Positions 10,906 to 22,369 are shown, numbered from the stretch's first letter. The stretch is DNA of 64,000 nucleotides from Microstegium vimineum (GCA_022036555.1 CM039124.1:55086456-55150455); one strand, 5' to 3'. Notes: generated from the sequence alone by a model not told the origin. Made by a program: numbers and translations.

Positions 10906-12970
10906 ATGGCTGGCGTCGACGTCGACGTCGGGACGGAGCTCCGGCTCGGCCTGCCGGGAGGAGGCGCCGAGGCGGCCAAGGCCGCCAAGAGGGGCTTCGA
11001 GGAAACCATCGACCTCAAGCTGAAGCTGCCCACTGCCGGCATGGAGGAAGCTGCCGCCGCCAAGCCGGAGCCGGCAGCCGAGAAGGCCAAGAGGCCCGCC
11101 GAGGCGCCGGCCGCTGACGCCGAGAAGCCACCTGCACCCAAGTACGTATACATCTGGATGCATGTTGATTTATCTGCATGGATTATAGGCTTAAATTGAC
11201 TGCTAGTCATGCTAAAAAATTGACTGCTAGTAGTAGTATCAGTTACCGACTTACCGTGGCTATTTAATTACCGCGAATCAGCGATGCTAACCTTTTTAAA
11301 CTAATGAAATGATTAGGAACGATATTAACCATGGAATTCCTGTGAGTGCCATACATGATACAAGGGACTATGTTTTTTTCCCTCCTTTTTTTTTATGTAT
11401 GGAATAAAAAAATAAAAATTAGCATAATGGCATTGGGTAGAAAGCGTGTGCCTGACTTTATGTGCATGTGCTGGTTGTTGTTCTTTTTTCTCCTCGCTTC
11501 CTTTTATTTATTCAGGGTTTTGTATTTATAGTACGTCGAGTAATCTTAGCATATCAACGAGACACACTTTGAGCAGAGCAAAATATCCATAGAACAGATC
11601 CTCTGGCAGAAAGTGCATACGAAGAAACTATTGTGTATGTTCCTTGTCGCTGGTAAAGCGCCGCGCGAATTATCATCGCCTTTTTAAAATGAAACACATA
11701 CCAGTATGTTCATTTGATGCCTGCCTTTGTCGGTCGATGTCTGAAAAGAATGATGTACTTACTTAACCTTTTGGCAGATTCCATTAGGAAAAGTGGCCTT
11801 GAGGTTGTAGCTTTTTCCCCTTTATACTGAAATAGAATGGACGGTTATGATTAACGGAATATCTTGGATATCAGGAGAACCATCCTTTGTACCCAAGTGA
11901 TTTCTGAATAATAATGATGATCATGATTCATGTGGCCTTAACCAAATTACATTGTCATTATACACATTGATAGCAGAAAGCTGAGCTGGTCGCAAACAAG
12001 AATCATAAATTAAACATGCATCATCTGGCTGACTCGAACTCTCGATGGATCTTCCAGTTATCATAGCAAAGAATACCAATTTCAAGCTCTGACTAGAGCA
12101 ATTGTTATCCACAAAATCAACTGATCGTTAACCAGAACTCCGTGTTGCATGTCAGGGCACAAGCTGTGGGTTGGCCACCAGTCCGATCATACCGCAGGAA
12201 CGTCATGACCGTCCAGTCTGTCAAGAGCAAGAAGGAAGAGGAACCTGAGAAGCAGCAGTCCGCTGCCAACGCGGGTGGCAACAGCTCCGCCTTCGTGAAG
12301 GTTAGCATGGACGGAGCGCCCTACCTGCGCAAGGTGGACCTGAAGATGTACAACAGCTACAAGGACCTCTCCATTGCTCTGAAGAAGATGTTCAGCACCT
12401 TCACCACATCTGGTAAATCACCCCGTTGGCATAGGAATCTGCAGCATACAGTTTGTGAATTGATACCAATCGCCTTTACAAATTCAGCAAATGCAAAGTT
12501 GACATGAACTCATAGAAGCTGCATCCATGATCCATCTTACCAGGGAACAACATGAACGAAGGAAAATTGGTTGATCCGGTCAGCGGTGCTGATGTGGTCA
12601 CTACTTACGAAGACAAAGACGGCGACTGGATGCTTGTTGGCGATGTACCATGGGAGTACGTTCTTCCATTCTAGAGTGTCATCATCTGCTTTCATATTTA
12701 CTGACCTGTAATTAGGATGTGATCAATCAAATGTTCAGACTTCAGTTTCTTATGTTGCCTTGTTGATTGTTGTCCCTGCAGGATGTTTGTTGAGTCATGC
12801 AAGCGTCTGAGGATCATGAAGAGTTCTGAAGCCATAGGTCTTGGTTAGTGTCTCAAGCTAAAATTAACTTCCATTATAAGATTTACACGTCAACTCTAAC
12901 CAGCCTATGTTTCCTTCATTAAAAAAATACAGCACCAAGAACAAAGGACAAATCCAAGAACAAGAGCTGA
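10906..12970 (+). CDS. Aux/IAA auxin-response repressor, OsIAA30-like (5 exons, 234 aa)
   Basis: Exons are 10906-11141, 12156-12412, 12544-12655, 12782-12843 and 12933-12970, all with GT-AG borders and compatible phases. The product is a short-lived nuclear repressor that binds ARF factors and is degraded through TIR1/AFB in response to auxin. Domain I is an EAR motif, TELRLGLPGG, near residue 9, and a second LxLxL-like run, DLKLKL, follows near residue 36. Domain II, the degron, is VGWPPVRS in exon 2. The PB1-type domains III/IV start at KVSMDGAPYLRKVDL and include DGDWMLVGDVPWEMF and CKRLRIMK. The C-terminus is short and Lys-rich (KDKSKNKS). The start ATG is the first in a good context after the TATA box. 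From memory it most resembles rice OsIAA30. Length and motifs are complete, so the gene appears functional. Confidence 0.95.
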
Positions 12971-13330
12971 AGAAGATGCAGCGTTAAAGATGCTGTCCAT
13001 TGTGTCAAAAGAATGGTGCCCTTGCAGTGTGCTGTGGTTTTTCTAGAAATATATGCGTTTTAATTACTAGTTGGAGGGAGACCTGTCTTGTTCAATTTGT
13101 TCATGGACCAGAAGCAATAATCTATCTGTGTGTAGCTGGATTGGTGTTATGTGATGTCCCCTACCGTGTGTCCCAGAATCTACTTGGTGATTTTATTCCA
13201 GTGTTGTTAATCAAGCTTGTGTGATTGTTAAGTAAAGGGCATCAATGAGACTATTATTATTATGGTACCTTGTAAGTTAACCTGTTTGTTAATTGTCAAT
13301 ACAATATTTGGCAACCTGTATGTGGTCAAG
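12971..13330 (+). other. Probable 3' untranslated region of the Aux/IAA gene
   Basis: Downstream of the stop codon the sequence is AT-rich and non-coding, with aatacaatatttgg near 13300 as a possible plant near-upstream polyadenylation signal. The exact end cannot be read from sequence alone. Confidence 0.4.
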
Positions 13331-14218
13331 TGGGGGGAACAGGCCATGTGCTGGGTGATGGGGAATCCATTAGTATAACCCTAGTCTATCTGTATACTTG
13401 AGTTATTGGTTGGGTCTTGAGGCATGATGGCATGATCACAGCATGAAGCTTCCTTGCTCCTGCTAGAGCTGTGGTCATACTCATACCAAAGCCAAGTACA
13501 TTGCATAAACAAACTAAACCATACTTTATTCGTCACACATTTATGAGTACGAAAATGTAACCAGTATATAAGGTGGCAGCCATGTTTTGGTCTGCACGGT
13601 ATCTAAAATATGATAATATCTTGAAAACAGTATCAACTAATGGGTGTCCTTTAGGGATCACACAGCAATTGAATGCAACCTTCCAATGATTATGAGGAAG
13701 TTATGTGGTGAGAACCAGAGGAAGGCTATATCTATTATCTCTTTGTGTTGTGCTTCAAGGGAATACCAACTAATGAGTCTACAAAACAGCAACTACCCCC
13801 CAAAAAACAGAACAATGGTGTCATTGGATATCACACAGCCAGAACTGGAAGGAACGCACAGCAATCATTTCTGGAGAAAATCCAGCATTCCCAGCAGATA
13901 ATACCACATGCTATACAAAACTAGTAAAATGTAATTGGCTTACATCAAACTGGAGCTTGAGCAATGTACAACTCAGGGAGATCTCACTCCTCCAGGCAGT
14001 AGAGCTCCCCAGTATTTGCAAGTGAGCAGAAAAATGCATATAAATAATCAACATGAACATGTTAATCCTGCGCAACCAATTACTGCAAGTGTTCAATAAA
14101 AACTTGCAAGTAAACTTCATCTGTGAATATGAAGTCTGGTCCCTCTCAAAGCCATATCTTCAGGATCTTAAATGGACCAAAGTGAAATAGCACAGACATG
14201 GTCAGGCTCCATGACTTT
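13331..14218. other. Intergenic DNA between convergent genes and SEC23 3' untranslated region
   Basis: The Aux/IAA gene (+) and the SEC23 gene (-) converge here. The last few hundred bases before 14219 are the likely SEC23 3' untranslated region. Two similar segments, tgcaagtgttcaataaa-cacttgcaa at about 14083-14112 and 14239-14268, form a partial duplication at the SEC23 3' end. The second copy encodes the protein's C-terminal residues (QVFIEHLQEL). No other gene is seen. Confidence 0.45.
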
Positions 14219-17200
14219 CTAGCCCTGAACAGCTAACTCCTGCAAGTGTTCAATAAACACTTGCAAACTAATATCGTCGGTGAAAATGACTTCAGATCCA
14301 TCTGAAAGCTGTGTTTTCTGTGTCACAGATGGATTCAACCGAGCGAGCAGAAACCTGGCCTGGCTACCATGCTGGTCACACTTTATGAGTTTTGGCACAG
14401 GGAAACGGTCTACCAGTAGTGCCTCTGCATCTACTTCTGGTGCTTCAAGGAGCTTCCGCAAATTTTCGTGGTTTGGGTCTTTATGATAGCCAAGCTTCCT
14501 CCATTGAGCAATCTTTGAGCCATAATGAATCACGATATAGAAGTATGAATCAAATAGCAAAATGACATCAGGAGAGATGGAGCTGACATCTAACAGCACA
14601 GGAATAGGTGGTCCATCGAATGAGTACTGGAATAGAGTAGGCTGGATCATGATTAGAGACCCCACAACTCCCTCCCTATTCAGCATCAACCTGAAGAAAG
14701 CAGTTTCATCAGGAGAGCTGTTGAAAACATCAATGAACTGTGACCTCCGCAAGTAGAACATGAACTGCGGATACAAGGAGAAGTTTGTTGACAGCCGAAA
14801 TGTAGATGGATCTTCAGGAACATAGTTTCCAAACTTAGCAGTGAAGCGGATAAGCATCTTGTCAAGCCATCGTATAACATCTCTAACATGGTATGTCTCT
14901 GCCCTGTAAACAGCAAGCCTGGCCATAACAGCTGCAGCAGCTTCCTGATCAAACCCTGCAGCAATTTCAGGAGATCGAGGAGCAGCCCACCTTCTTGCAA
15001 CGGTCGTTACCCTAAGGCGATAGCTACCATCACCATGTCGGTACCTTGTCATGAACTGAATAAAAAAGACAGTCGGGGGCTCAGCTTTATGACTGCAATC
15101 AACTCGGAAAAAGAAAGCAATGCTGGTCTTGCTGCTCAGTGAACTAGTTTTCCAATAATTTGTCCCACCTTCACCAATTTCCTTATCACTAACTGAGCTA
15201 TTTTTCCTGTGAAGGGAAATGCAGGGACCAAGGGCACCACAAATCTTCACCTCCTTTGATGTCACTATTTCAATTGTCGCATTAAAGTTCATATTAAGGT
15301 AATTGGTGCCTTCACGCTTGAACATATGCCTAAAACAGCTTCTGAACTGCTCAGACTCAAATGACTCAGTATGCACCATTAAACCCCCTGACACTTCAAT
15401 TGGATTCCTCAGTTCTGCAGCCCCAACCTGATCAAGAGAGCAGGCGAATAGATCGAGAACTAATGCATGGTCTGTCAACCTCTTCGCAACTTTCTTATAG
15501 AAATCACGTGCTTTGTCAGTCAGCGGTGCGTTGCTATTGAATATGTCACGATGAGAACGAATTGCTTTCCCAAGATCAGTTTCCACCACACACCCTGGAC
15601 CAACTGTTGCAGGACCAGATGTAAAGACCATAATCCGACCACCGGTACTGGGTGAGCAGCAACCCTCTAGAAGAGCAATAGCAGTGGAAATCGCTGTGCC
15701 AGTCGCTCTTAATGGGCGATGCCCACGTGGGCACGCAGACATGGAGCTCAGGTCCTCTATTGCAGATGTGATGTTAAATTCACATTCAGAAACAGGCAGC
15801 AAAAATCGCTGCGCTTCAGTGGACCTTGGCATAGCCAACTTCCTGTACGGTGAACGGTGAACGCCTAGAAGTTCTTGTATCTGAAATATAAAAGAAGGCT
15901 TATGTGATATATAGTAACCACAATACTTTCTAAAATACAAGCAATTGCAAAAGCATATAAAAAAACTCAAAAGAAATTCAAAACACGAGGGAACCAGAGT
16001 TTTATATGGCAAGTTTGGACAACAGGAACATAGCAACAGGGACTCTAAACGAAACCCGAAGTTTTAGACAGAGGGAAAACTTCTCTGGCTATGCAGTTTT
16101 CAAGTTTCCACATTCTCTCTAGCACTATATATGGACATGAGCATTTGCGAGAGTGCTATCCTACAGTGTAGAGATATTCAAGTTATACATCCGACAACAA
16201 CTACCACCTTAGAACACAAAGAACCTACAGCACCTAAAAAAGGAGTACATTGCAGGGTGTCCAAGGCATGAAGAATTTTACAAACCAAACTATTTCAAGT
16301 TGTTATGTACAATGTACATTTCTTTTTCTTGAACACGCAGGAGAGCTGTGCCTGCATGAAGAAAGAGTTATACATAGACCCAAACCCACACTATTTCAGT
16401 AAATGTAACAGCACTCAACGTAAGCAATACTATCAGAAGACAAAAGTTATATAACATAAGTTCAAAGATGACATTGCCCCTGCATTGAAGAAGAAGAAGA
16501 AGAAGAAGAAGAAGAAGAAGAAGAAGAAGAAGAAGGAGTTATACATAGACCCAAACCCACACTATTTCAGTAAATGTAACAGCACTCAACGTAAGCAATA
16601 CTATCAGAAGACAAAAGTTATATAACATAAGTTCAAAGATGACATTGCCCCTGCATTTATTGATTGGAAACAGAGTACTTGCTGTATTTGAACAGTTGCC
16701 ACTGGTAGTGGGGTAGTGGCAAATGTGAGACAGGTGAATGAGAGCCGATTAGATGTGTCATCCTAATAGTGGCAAAAGGTTAATACATGCCCCAGAACTA
16801 GCATTACAACAAGCTACTTACATTCAAATTTCAAACCATCATTACAGGTTTGAGAGATCAGCCAGAAGAGTTTTTAAATGTGATGATGGCTGCGGCAGGA
16901 ACAGATTATGCATACTCGCGAATTAACTAGAATGCTGATCAGTAACGTAGATTGGTCCAGAACCACATTACAAATTCAGTATCGTAAGGATTCACATTAC
17001 AAATTCACAAACCTTATCAGACTCGAGCTCACGCTCGCCATTGAGCACAACCACCCGAGCGCAACCCTCAAATCCAAGATCGTGCACCCACACGGACGCA
17101 GCGAAAGTAACGAGTGCCACCCTGATCCCCTCGGGCAGCCCCTGCACGATCCTGCGCACTTCGTCCTTGAGCACGGCGAGCTCTTCGGCCGCAGTGGCCG

Positions 17201-17612
17201 CATCGATCACGAACACGAGCGCAGGTGGCCCCGGCCCCCCGGCCTCGGCGGGGTCCGGGGGCAGGGCGTACTCGACGCTGGAGTGGGTGGGGAAGAGCTC
17301 GGCGGGGAGCGCGTCGGGGGCCATGAGGCGCGGGAACGGGTTGGCGGCGGCGCCGCAGAAGGGGCAGGACCAGCGCGCGGAGCCGTGGTGCACGCGCGAG
17401 AACGGGTTGAGCGCGGCGCCGCACCCCGGGGAGGCGCAGCGGAGCGGCGCGTAGGGGAGCAGCGGGAGGAGGTCGGGCGCCGTGGGGTGCTGCAGCGGCG
17501 AGCAGAGCACGGCGGTGGGCACGACGAGGGACGCGGCGGCGGGGGCCGTCGGCGGCCACGAGTGCCACGGCCACCGGAGGCCCTCCACGGCCTCCAGCTC
17601 CGCGAAGTCCAT
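14219..17612 (-). CDS. SEC23-type COPII coat protein (2 exons, 753 aa)
   Basis: Exons are 17612-17013 (200 codons) and 15880-14219 (553 codons plus stop), joined in phase 0 across a 1132-bp intron with GT-AG borders. SEC23 is the GTPase-activating subunit of the inner COPII coat, working with SEC24 and SAR1 at ER exit sites. The zinc-finger module has Cys at about 59, 64, 83 and 86 (CASPGCG ... CPFC), in the usual NPF context. A von Willebrand-like trunk follows (LVFVIDAA near 132). The beta-sandwich, helical and gelsolin-like regions include TGTAISTA, GPGCVVETDLG, RRWAAPRS, ARLAVYR, and the C-terminus FTDDISLQVFIEHLQ. Length is close to the usual 760-780. The N-terminus is diverged from housekeeping SEC23 (WPWHSWPPT), so this is probably a divergent plant paralogue. 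The GC-rich exon 1 creates long antisense frames, which are shadows. Confidence 0.93.
16365..16657. repeat. 122-bp direct duplication flanking a (GAA)n tract, SEC23 intron
   Basis: Units 16365-16486 and 16536-16657 look identical by eye, with a period of 171 bp. They are separated by an almost pure GAA trinucleotide tract at 16487-16535. The sequence just before the first unit (gcatgaagaaagagtt) resembles the repeat junction, suggesting that the duplication and GAA expansion arose together. The lack of differences implies a recent event or an assembly artefact. Confidence 0.9.
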
Positions 17613-18950
17613 CGGAATCAGAGCCCGATCGTGGTGGTGGGCCGCGCAGTGGAGTAGCGACTAGGGTTTGCCTTCGTCTTCCAGTGTGCAGTTTTTTTTT
17701 CCCCCTTGGGTGGGTTCCTTTCTTCCTCGAGACTGGTGAGAATTTTGGCGTTGGATGCTTTCGCTTCCTTTCTGCTACTGTGCTATCGTCTTCGAACAAC
17801 TGATGTTAAGATGGAGACGGAGTTTTGCATTCTCAGGTTGGGCTGGCACTGGCCCAATAGGAAGGTGGACGGAATACAGGCCAGGCCCAAATGAGAGGAA
17901 TGTATGCTTGGGCCAATCAGGCTGAATACTGTATTTCTCGAAGAGTCAGCCAGTATAAGGAAATCCACTCAAAAAAAAAAACAGCATATAATAAGGAAAA
18001 AGAAAAAAAAATCTCCCTACGTCGTCTTTGCACACGAGAGACGAGACACCGTTCATTTTTCTTTCACCAGGTCCACTGGTCCTCGTTTTCGTCTTTGAAA
18101 AAGAAGCAAAAGAGATTGCGTCACAGTAGCGCACCTTCTTCTTCCTCCGTACACCCATCCTGCCGTGCTGGATCGTACCGGCCGGCGGCCGTGTTGCAGC
18201 CTCTCTCTCTCTCGCCTCGTACAGTCGCACTCGTGGTCGTGGACAGTGCCGTCAGTTTTCCGCGTGTTCATTGGGACGATGTACCGGCCGGCGCATGCTG
18301 GCCTCAGCCTCCACGAGTCAACGTCCTGCTCCAGTAGTACTCACCTGCTCTGGTCCGCTACGTTCCGTAGTGTTTCGTTCTCGTGGCGGCTGCGCCCTGG
18401 AGTCCGCACAGCCGCATGTCAAGTTGTCAACGCCCATTCGGTTTATGAGGCGACAACCACCGCTCCAGAGAGCACAGCTGTAAGAATTTTTTTATTCTAA
18501 TAATAGAAAAGAAAAAAAATCAGTTATTGATAAAAAGCTAGGCTTGTATAAAGATTTCAACATCATATAAGAGTTTCATATAGACCTAATTATGCTAAAA
18601 ACTAACATTATTAGAAAGGTTGATTTAAATCTAGTAAATGATTTACACCATTGTTGTCGCCCGGGCTGTTCTGCAATTTCTACACTGTCAGGGTACATGA
18701 GATGAATACTCCTTTGGCAAATTACGTATTCACGCACGTCGGTCTATACTACTCCAACGTGAGAAAGTGAGATAATCCGTACTACGTATGATGTAGACGT
18801 AGACGTGGGCCTTGTTTTGAACCACACCTGGCCCACCAGTCACCACACACGCATGCACTGGCGCTGATATGGGTACTTTAGATTATATTAATAACTTGAT
18901 TAATGTGGTGTAAGGTGTCCCGCTCGGATTCGTTAGGCTCTGTTTGGTTT
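17613..18950. other. SEC23 upstream region and intergenic DNA
   Basis: This holds the minus-strand promoter and leader of the SEC23 gene (no clear TATA box) and then mixed sequence. GC-rich frames at 18165-18500 resemble nothing known. From 18480 it turns AT-rich. No gene is called. Confidence 0.35.
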
Positions 18951-19036
18951 CCATAAGTCATCTGACTTATAAGTCCAAAAGTAAAAAAAAATGACTTATT
19001 TTATCAAACACCTCATCTTATAAGTCACCCTAATTT

Positions 19037-19992
19037 AGGTCTTGTTTGGTTGGGTTTTTGGTTGTGACTTTTGCCTCCAAAAACCAAAAGCTCAACTAAA
19101 GGGGTAAAAAACCACATGTGCTTTTAGTCTAAAGCAGCTTTGGTTGTAGTACAAAATTCAAAGCACCCCTACTCCTGCTTTCACCTACTTGCTTTTTTGC
19201 TAAAAAAATTACCCACCCATACCACTGGTTATGAAATAACGGTTCGTTCTTTTATTTCTTTCCACTTTTCTTTCCCCTCGCGACAAAACCCCGTCAGGCT
19301 CCCCGGCGCGCTCCTCCCCGCCGGGCGAACCTCCTCGGCGCAGAGCTCCCCGGTCGGCGCGGCCCACCCCGGCGTGGGCTCCTCCCCTCCCCTGCGCAGC
19401 TCTACCCGGCGAGCGGAGCTCCCTAGCGGGCGAGCCCCTCCATGGCGCAAAGGTCCCCGGCCGGCGCGCCCCTCCCTGGCGTGGACCTCCCCGGCGCGAG
19501 ATCCTCCCCTCCCCTCTGCGGCCCTCCCCGGCGGGCGGAGCTCCCTTGCGGGCGAGCCCCTCCACGGCGCAGAGGTCCCCGGGCGACGCGGGGCTCCTCC
19601 CCTGCCCTGCGCGGCCCTCCATGGCAGACAGAACTCCCCGGCGGGCGAGCCCCTCCCTTCCCCTCCCTTCCCCTGTGCGAGCTTCGCCTCCTGGACGCCT
19701 CTCCCCACTCCCCGGCGGCGGCGGCCGGCCTTCCCCCTGCCTTCTCGACCAACGGGACCGGCCTTCCCCGGCGATACCGGTCGCCGCCGTGACCCGGCTC
19801 GGCTCTGTAGGGGAAGAATCCTGTTTGGATGACAGATGGGGCCCACTTTTAAGTGAGAGAACTTTTTCAAAAGCCAAAGCACGTCAACCAAACAGACTTT
19901 TAATTGTTCTACAGCAGCTTTTGCAAAGCAGCTTTTGTGAAAATCACAGTCCACAACAGTTTTTTTAAAAGTCATAGCTCAACCAAACAAGG
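19037..19992. mobile_element. Nested transposon with a GC-rich internal array
   Basis: Terminal inverted repeats are CTTGTTTGGTTGGGTTTTTG at the left and, at the right, the inverse of aaaagtcatagctcaaccaaacaag. Inner subterminal regions share the words aaagcagctttggttg and acagcagcttttgcaaagca. Between AT-rich ends lies about 500 bp (19290-19800) of extremely GC-rich, imperfectly repeated sequence. A GGTC word flanks both sides. No transposase is encoded. The frames through the GC core are repeat shadows. Confidence 0.65.
19300..19800. repeat. GC-rich degenerate tandem array (core of the nested element)
   Basis: Words such as cggcgggcg, gcgagcccctcc, tccccggc and gcggccctcc recur with a spacing of about 60-120 bp. 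The block gcgggcgagcccctccatgg / gcgggcgagcccctccacgg starts two clear long units near 19427 and 19548. All six frames stay open over long stretches because the composition is about three-quarters GC, so the long predicted proteins here (Pro/Arg/Ala/Gly-rich) are artefacts. Confidence 0.7.
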
Positions 19993-20012
19993 TCAAGTCC
20001 ATAAGTTGGGAA

Positions 20013-20112
20013 CCTATTCGTTTGGTAGGATTATGCACTGTTGGTTGATTTTTTGTGAGAGAAAAATACTGTTTTGACTGAATTTAAGCCGGCTGAAAAG
20101 CCCAGCGAACAG
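20013..20112. mobile_element. Small hAT-type MITE, about 100 bp
   Basis: Ends are CCTATTCGTTTGGTAGG and the inverse of cccagcgaacag, that is CTGTTCGCTGGG. The body contains gttggttgattttttgtgagagaaaaatactgtttt in pieces shared with the copy near 58533. The gagagaaaaatact core is typical of this widespread grass MITE. Confidence 0.6.
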
Positions 20113-20276
20113 ACTGTTATAAGTTACCCCTTTTCAAATAGGACCACACCTTTTTTCTTGGAGACCACACTACAACTCATTTCCTACATGACTTATAAGT
20201 CATAGAAAACCAAACAAACATGATTTATAAGTCACTGATTTTAAATTACCTGATGATTTATAGGAATCAAACCTTA

Positions 20277-21042
20277 CTGTTCCATTGTTTATTCTGCTTT
20301 CCATTTCAAATGCAAATATGCCAAGTACTACTCCATCCGTAGTCCGTACTGTGAGTATATCAAGCTTTTGTCTGTGAAATCTATGCGCAGAGGCGTTGGT
20401 CTCAGAAAGCTCCAGCAGACGCCAGTGGTACTCCTAGCTAGCTGTATCTGCTTTGTTCCCGTCACCGGATCTAGTAAGATCCACCGTCTGCGAAGTGCCC
20501 ACCTCTGAACCTGTCCTGTCTCCTTCCTTATGCCAGCGTGTTCGTAAAAAAAAAAACGGAACCGTGGAGGCTTTGTTTACGAAAAACTAGAGGACGTGAC
20601 CATACTAATACTAAGTACCTTTTTGCAAGGTAATTTACCACTTGAAAATGACTTGAGGATAGGATTATACAGTCTCTTCTCTTCTGATGAAAAGACCAAG
20701 GCGACCGCAGCCAATTACTAACGGGTTCGGTTCTGTCAAATCGCATCATATCGGATTCGCCGTGCATAGCTAAAAGAACGGCATTAGTCCAACTACTTTA
20801 CCGTAATGTGCTGGTCGATATGGAAATCTAGAAATGGTCTCATATTCAATCAAACCCTGCCATCCTTCAAAGAGACTAAGGGGAGTTTCAAGTCTGAATT
20901 TGCCATGCTGCTTTGGCGTGTAAGGAGAAGTTACTTCCCACTTATAGACCAATGGTTAAACAATCTTGTGTAATTTTTTTAGTTTACTTTATCTTTTTTC
21001 TTTCTTTTTTTGTTTCCTGAACCCTCTTTGTGAAATCTTTAC
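20277..21042. other. Intergenic DNA, no gene recognised
   Basis: Ordinary mixed-composition sequence with short frames only. Nothing can be supported. Confidence 0.4.
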
Positions 21043-21044
21043 TA

Positions 21045-21303
21045 CTCCCTCCATCCCAAATTATAAGTCATTCTAAGAATCTTGGAGAGTCAAAACATAT
21101 CAAGTTTGACCAAGAATTATAGACAAAATTATAAAGATTTATAACATTAAATAGGTATATGATAAAAATATAATTGATAACGAATCTAATGATATTTATT
21201 TGACATCATAAATATTATTATATCGTTATATAAGTTTGGTCAAACTTGAAAACTTTGACTCTCCAAGATTCTTGGAATGACTTACAATTTAGGATGAAGG
21301 GAG
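21045..21303. mobile_element. Stowaway MITE, 259 bp
   Basis: Near-perfect long inverted ends: CTCCCTCCATCCCAAATTAT at the left, and at the right the inverse of a segment ending aggatgaagggag. The inner parts aagtcattc / gaatgactt and ttggagagtc / gactctccaa also pair. TA flanks both ends (21043-21044, 21304-21305). The body is AT-rich, with one large potential hairpin. Confidence 0.9.
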
Positions 21304-21305
21304 TA

Positions 21306-22269
21306 TTTCTTTATCAATTCCCACAGTAGGGGCTGCCCCTCCTGTTTTGCCTTAAAAAAAAACAGGCGAACACTCCTGACCACTCCTCACCGCTGACGCA
21401 TCAGCTGGCAGTTGTGCCTGAATAACGTTGGCGACGCCGCCACACGAGGCACCCATCGTGCATGCTCGCGTATTGTTCAGAGAAGGAAGGAGACTGCATG
21501 CAACTGCGAAAAGTCTGGATAGATTTTTTTTGGAACCACAAATTTGATCAAATTTAGCTTTAGCTCACCGAGGGAAAAAAAGGTGCCAAGTTAAAATATG
21601 GCATCTCACCAAACGCCGACTAATAAAATAAATCTGGCTAGCCTAGTGTGTACACTGTACACTAAACCAAACACATCACAAACGCAATATCACTAGGATG
21701 GACTGATAGCACGATGTACTCCGTATAGCCTAGTACCTGTGTGTCTGTCTGCGGATTCACGGATAGAGCCGTTGCGTCCCCTATCCGACCGACACGTAGT
21801 ATAGCCTGAAGCCGCGCCGGGCCAGGCAGCCGGCGGCGCGGGCGCAATCCAATACGCGGGGTGACGCGTAGCGCCCGCGGGCGCCTGACGTCTCCCGGGG
21901 CTACCGCTGCGGCTGCTTCTGGTCCGGCGGCGCGCGCGTACTAGTAGGAGGAGAAAAAGAAGATGCCCCGGGGTGGCGTGCGGCCGGCCCGCGCCTGCTC
22001 GGCGAGAAATGCGTAGACCAACCAATCGGCTGGACTCGGCTTCGGCCTTGGGCGCGTGGGCATCCATTCCATTCGGTTCCGGAGCAGGCAGGCCCCACGG
22101 GCGATCCGCGTCACCGTTGCCGCGACTGGACTGCGCGCAACGCAGTTCGCCGTCTCGCGCCCTCTGCGACCCGTTGACCGGTAACCGACTCACCGGTGGC
22201 TAATGTTCAACGCAGCTCACGCGAACTCCCCATCGCCAATGTTCAACGCAACTTCACACGAGATTATGA
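21306..22269. other. Intergenic DNA left of the assembly gap
   Basis: AT-rich up to 21700 and GC-rich from 21800 to 22250, including a short repeated word, gttcaacgca with neighbouring ctcac/ttcac (about 22204 and 22240). The composition is promoter- or CpG-island-like, but no protein family is recognised on either strand. Confidence 0.35.
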
Positions 22270-22369
22270 NNNNNNNNNNNNNNNNNNNNNNNNNNNNNNN
22301 NNNNNNNNNNNNNNNNNNNNNNNNNNNNNNNNNNNNNNNNNNNNNNNNNNNNNNNNNNNNNNNNNNNNN
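22270..22369. other. Assembly gap of 100 N
   Basis: Exactly 100 undetermined bases, a conventional gap of unknown size. Real sequence may be missing here, and the frames drawn across it have no meaning. Confidence 1.

Larger units (their letters stand above)
18953..20276. mobile_element. Outer non-autonomous transposon, interrupted by two nested elements
   Basis: The left end (ggtttccataagtcatctga, then cttataagtcc) and the right end (gatgatttataggaatcaaacc) are inverted relatives, with repeated tgacttataagtca inner motifs. 'GTTTGGTTTCC' termini mark a common class of small grass hAT-like elements. Two younger insertions at about 19037-19992 and 20013-20112 lie inside it. I could not establish a target duplication, so the ends are approximate. 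Confidence 0.5.

Noticed and set aside
16908..17799. Long plus-strand frame of about 249 codons and other frames opposite SEC23 exon 1
   Set aside because: They are Arg/Gly-rich antisense shadows of the GC-rich first SEC23 exon. The minus-strand frame carries the conserved zinc finger and splices cleanly to exon 2.
19140..19975. Frames of up to 248 codons on both strands in the GC-rich array
   Set aside because: All six frames stay open because of composition and tandem repeats. The predicted proteins are low-complexity Pro/Arg/Ala/Gly and mutually overlapping.
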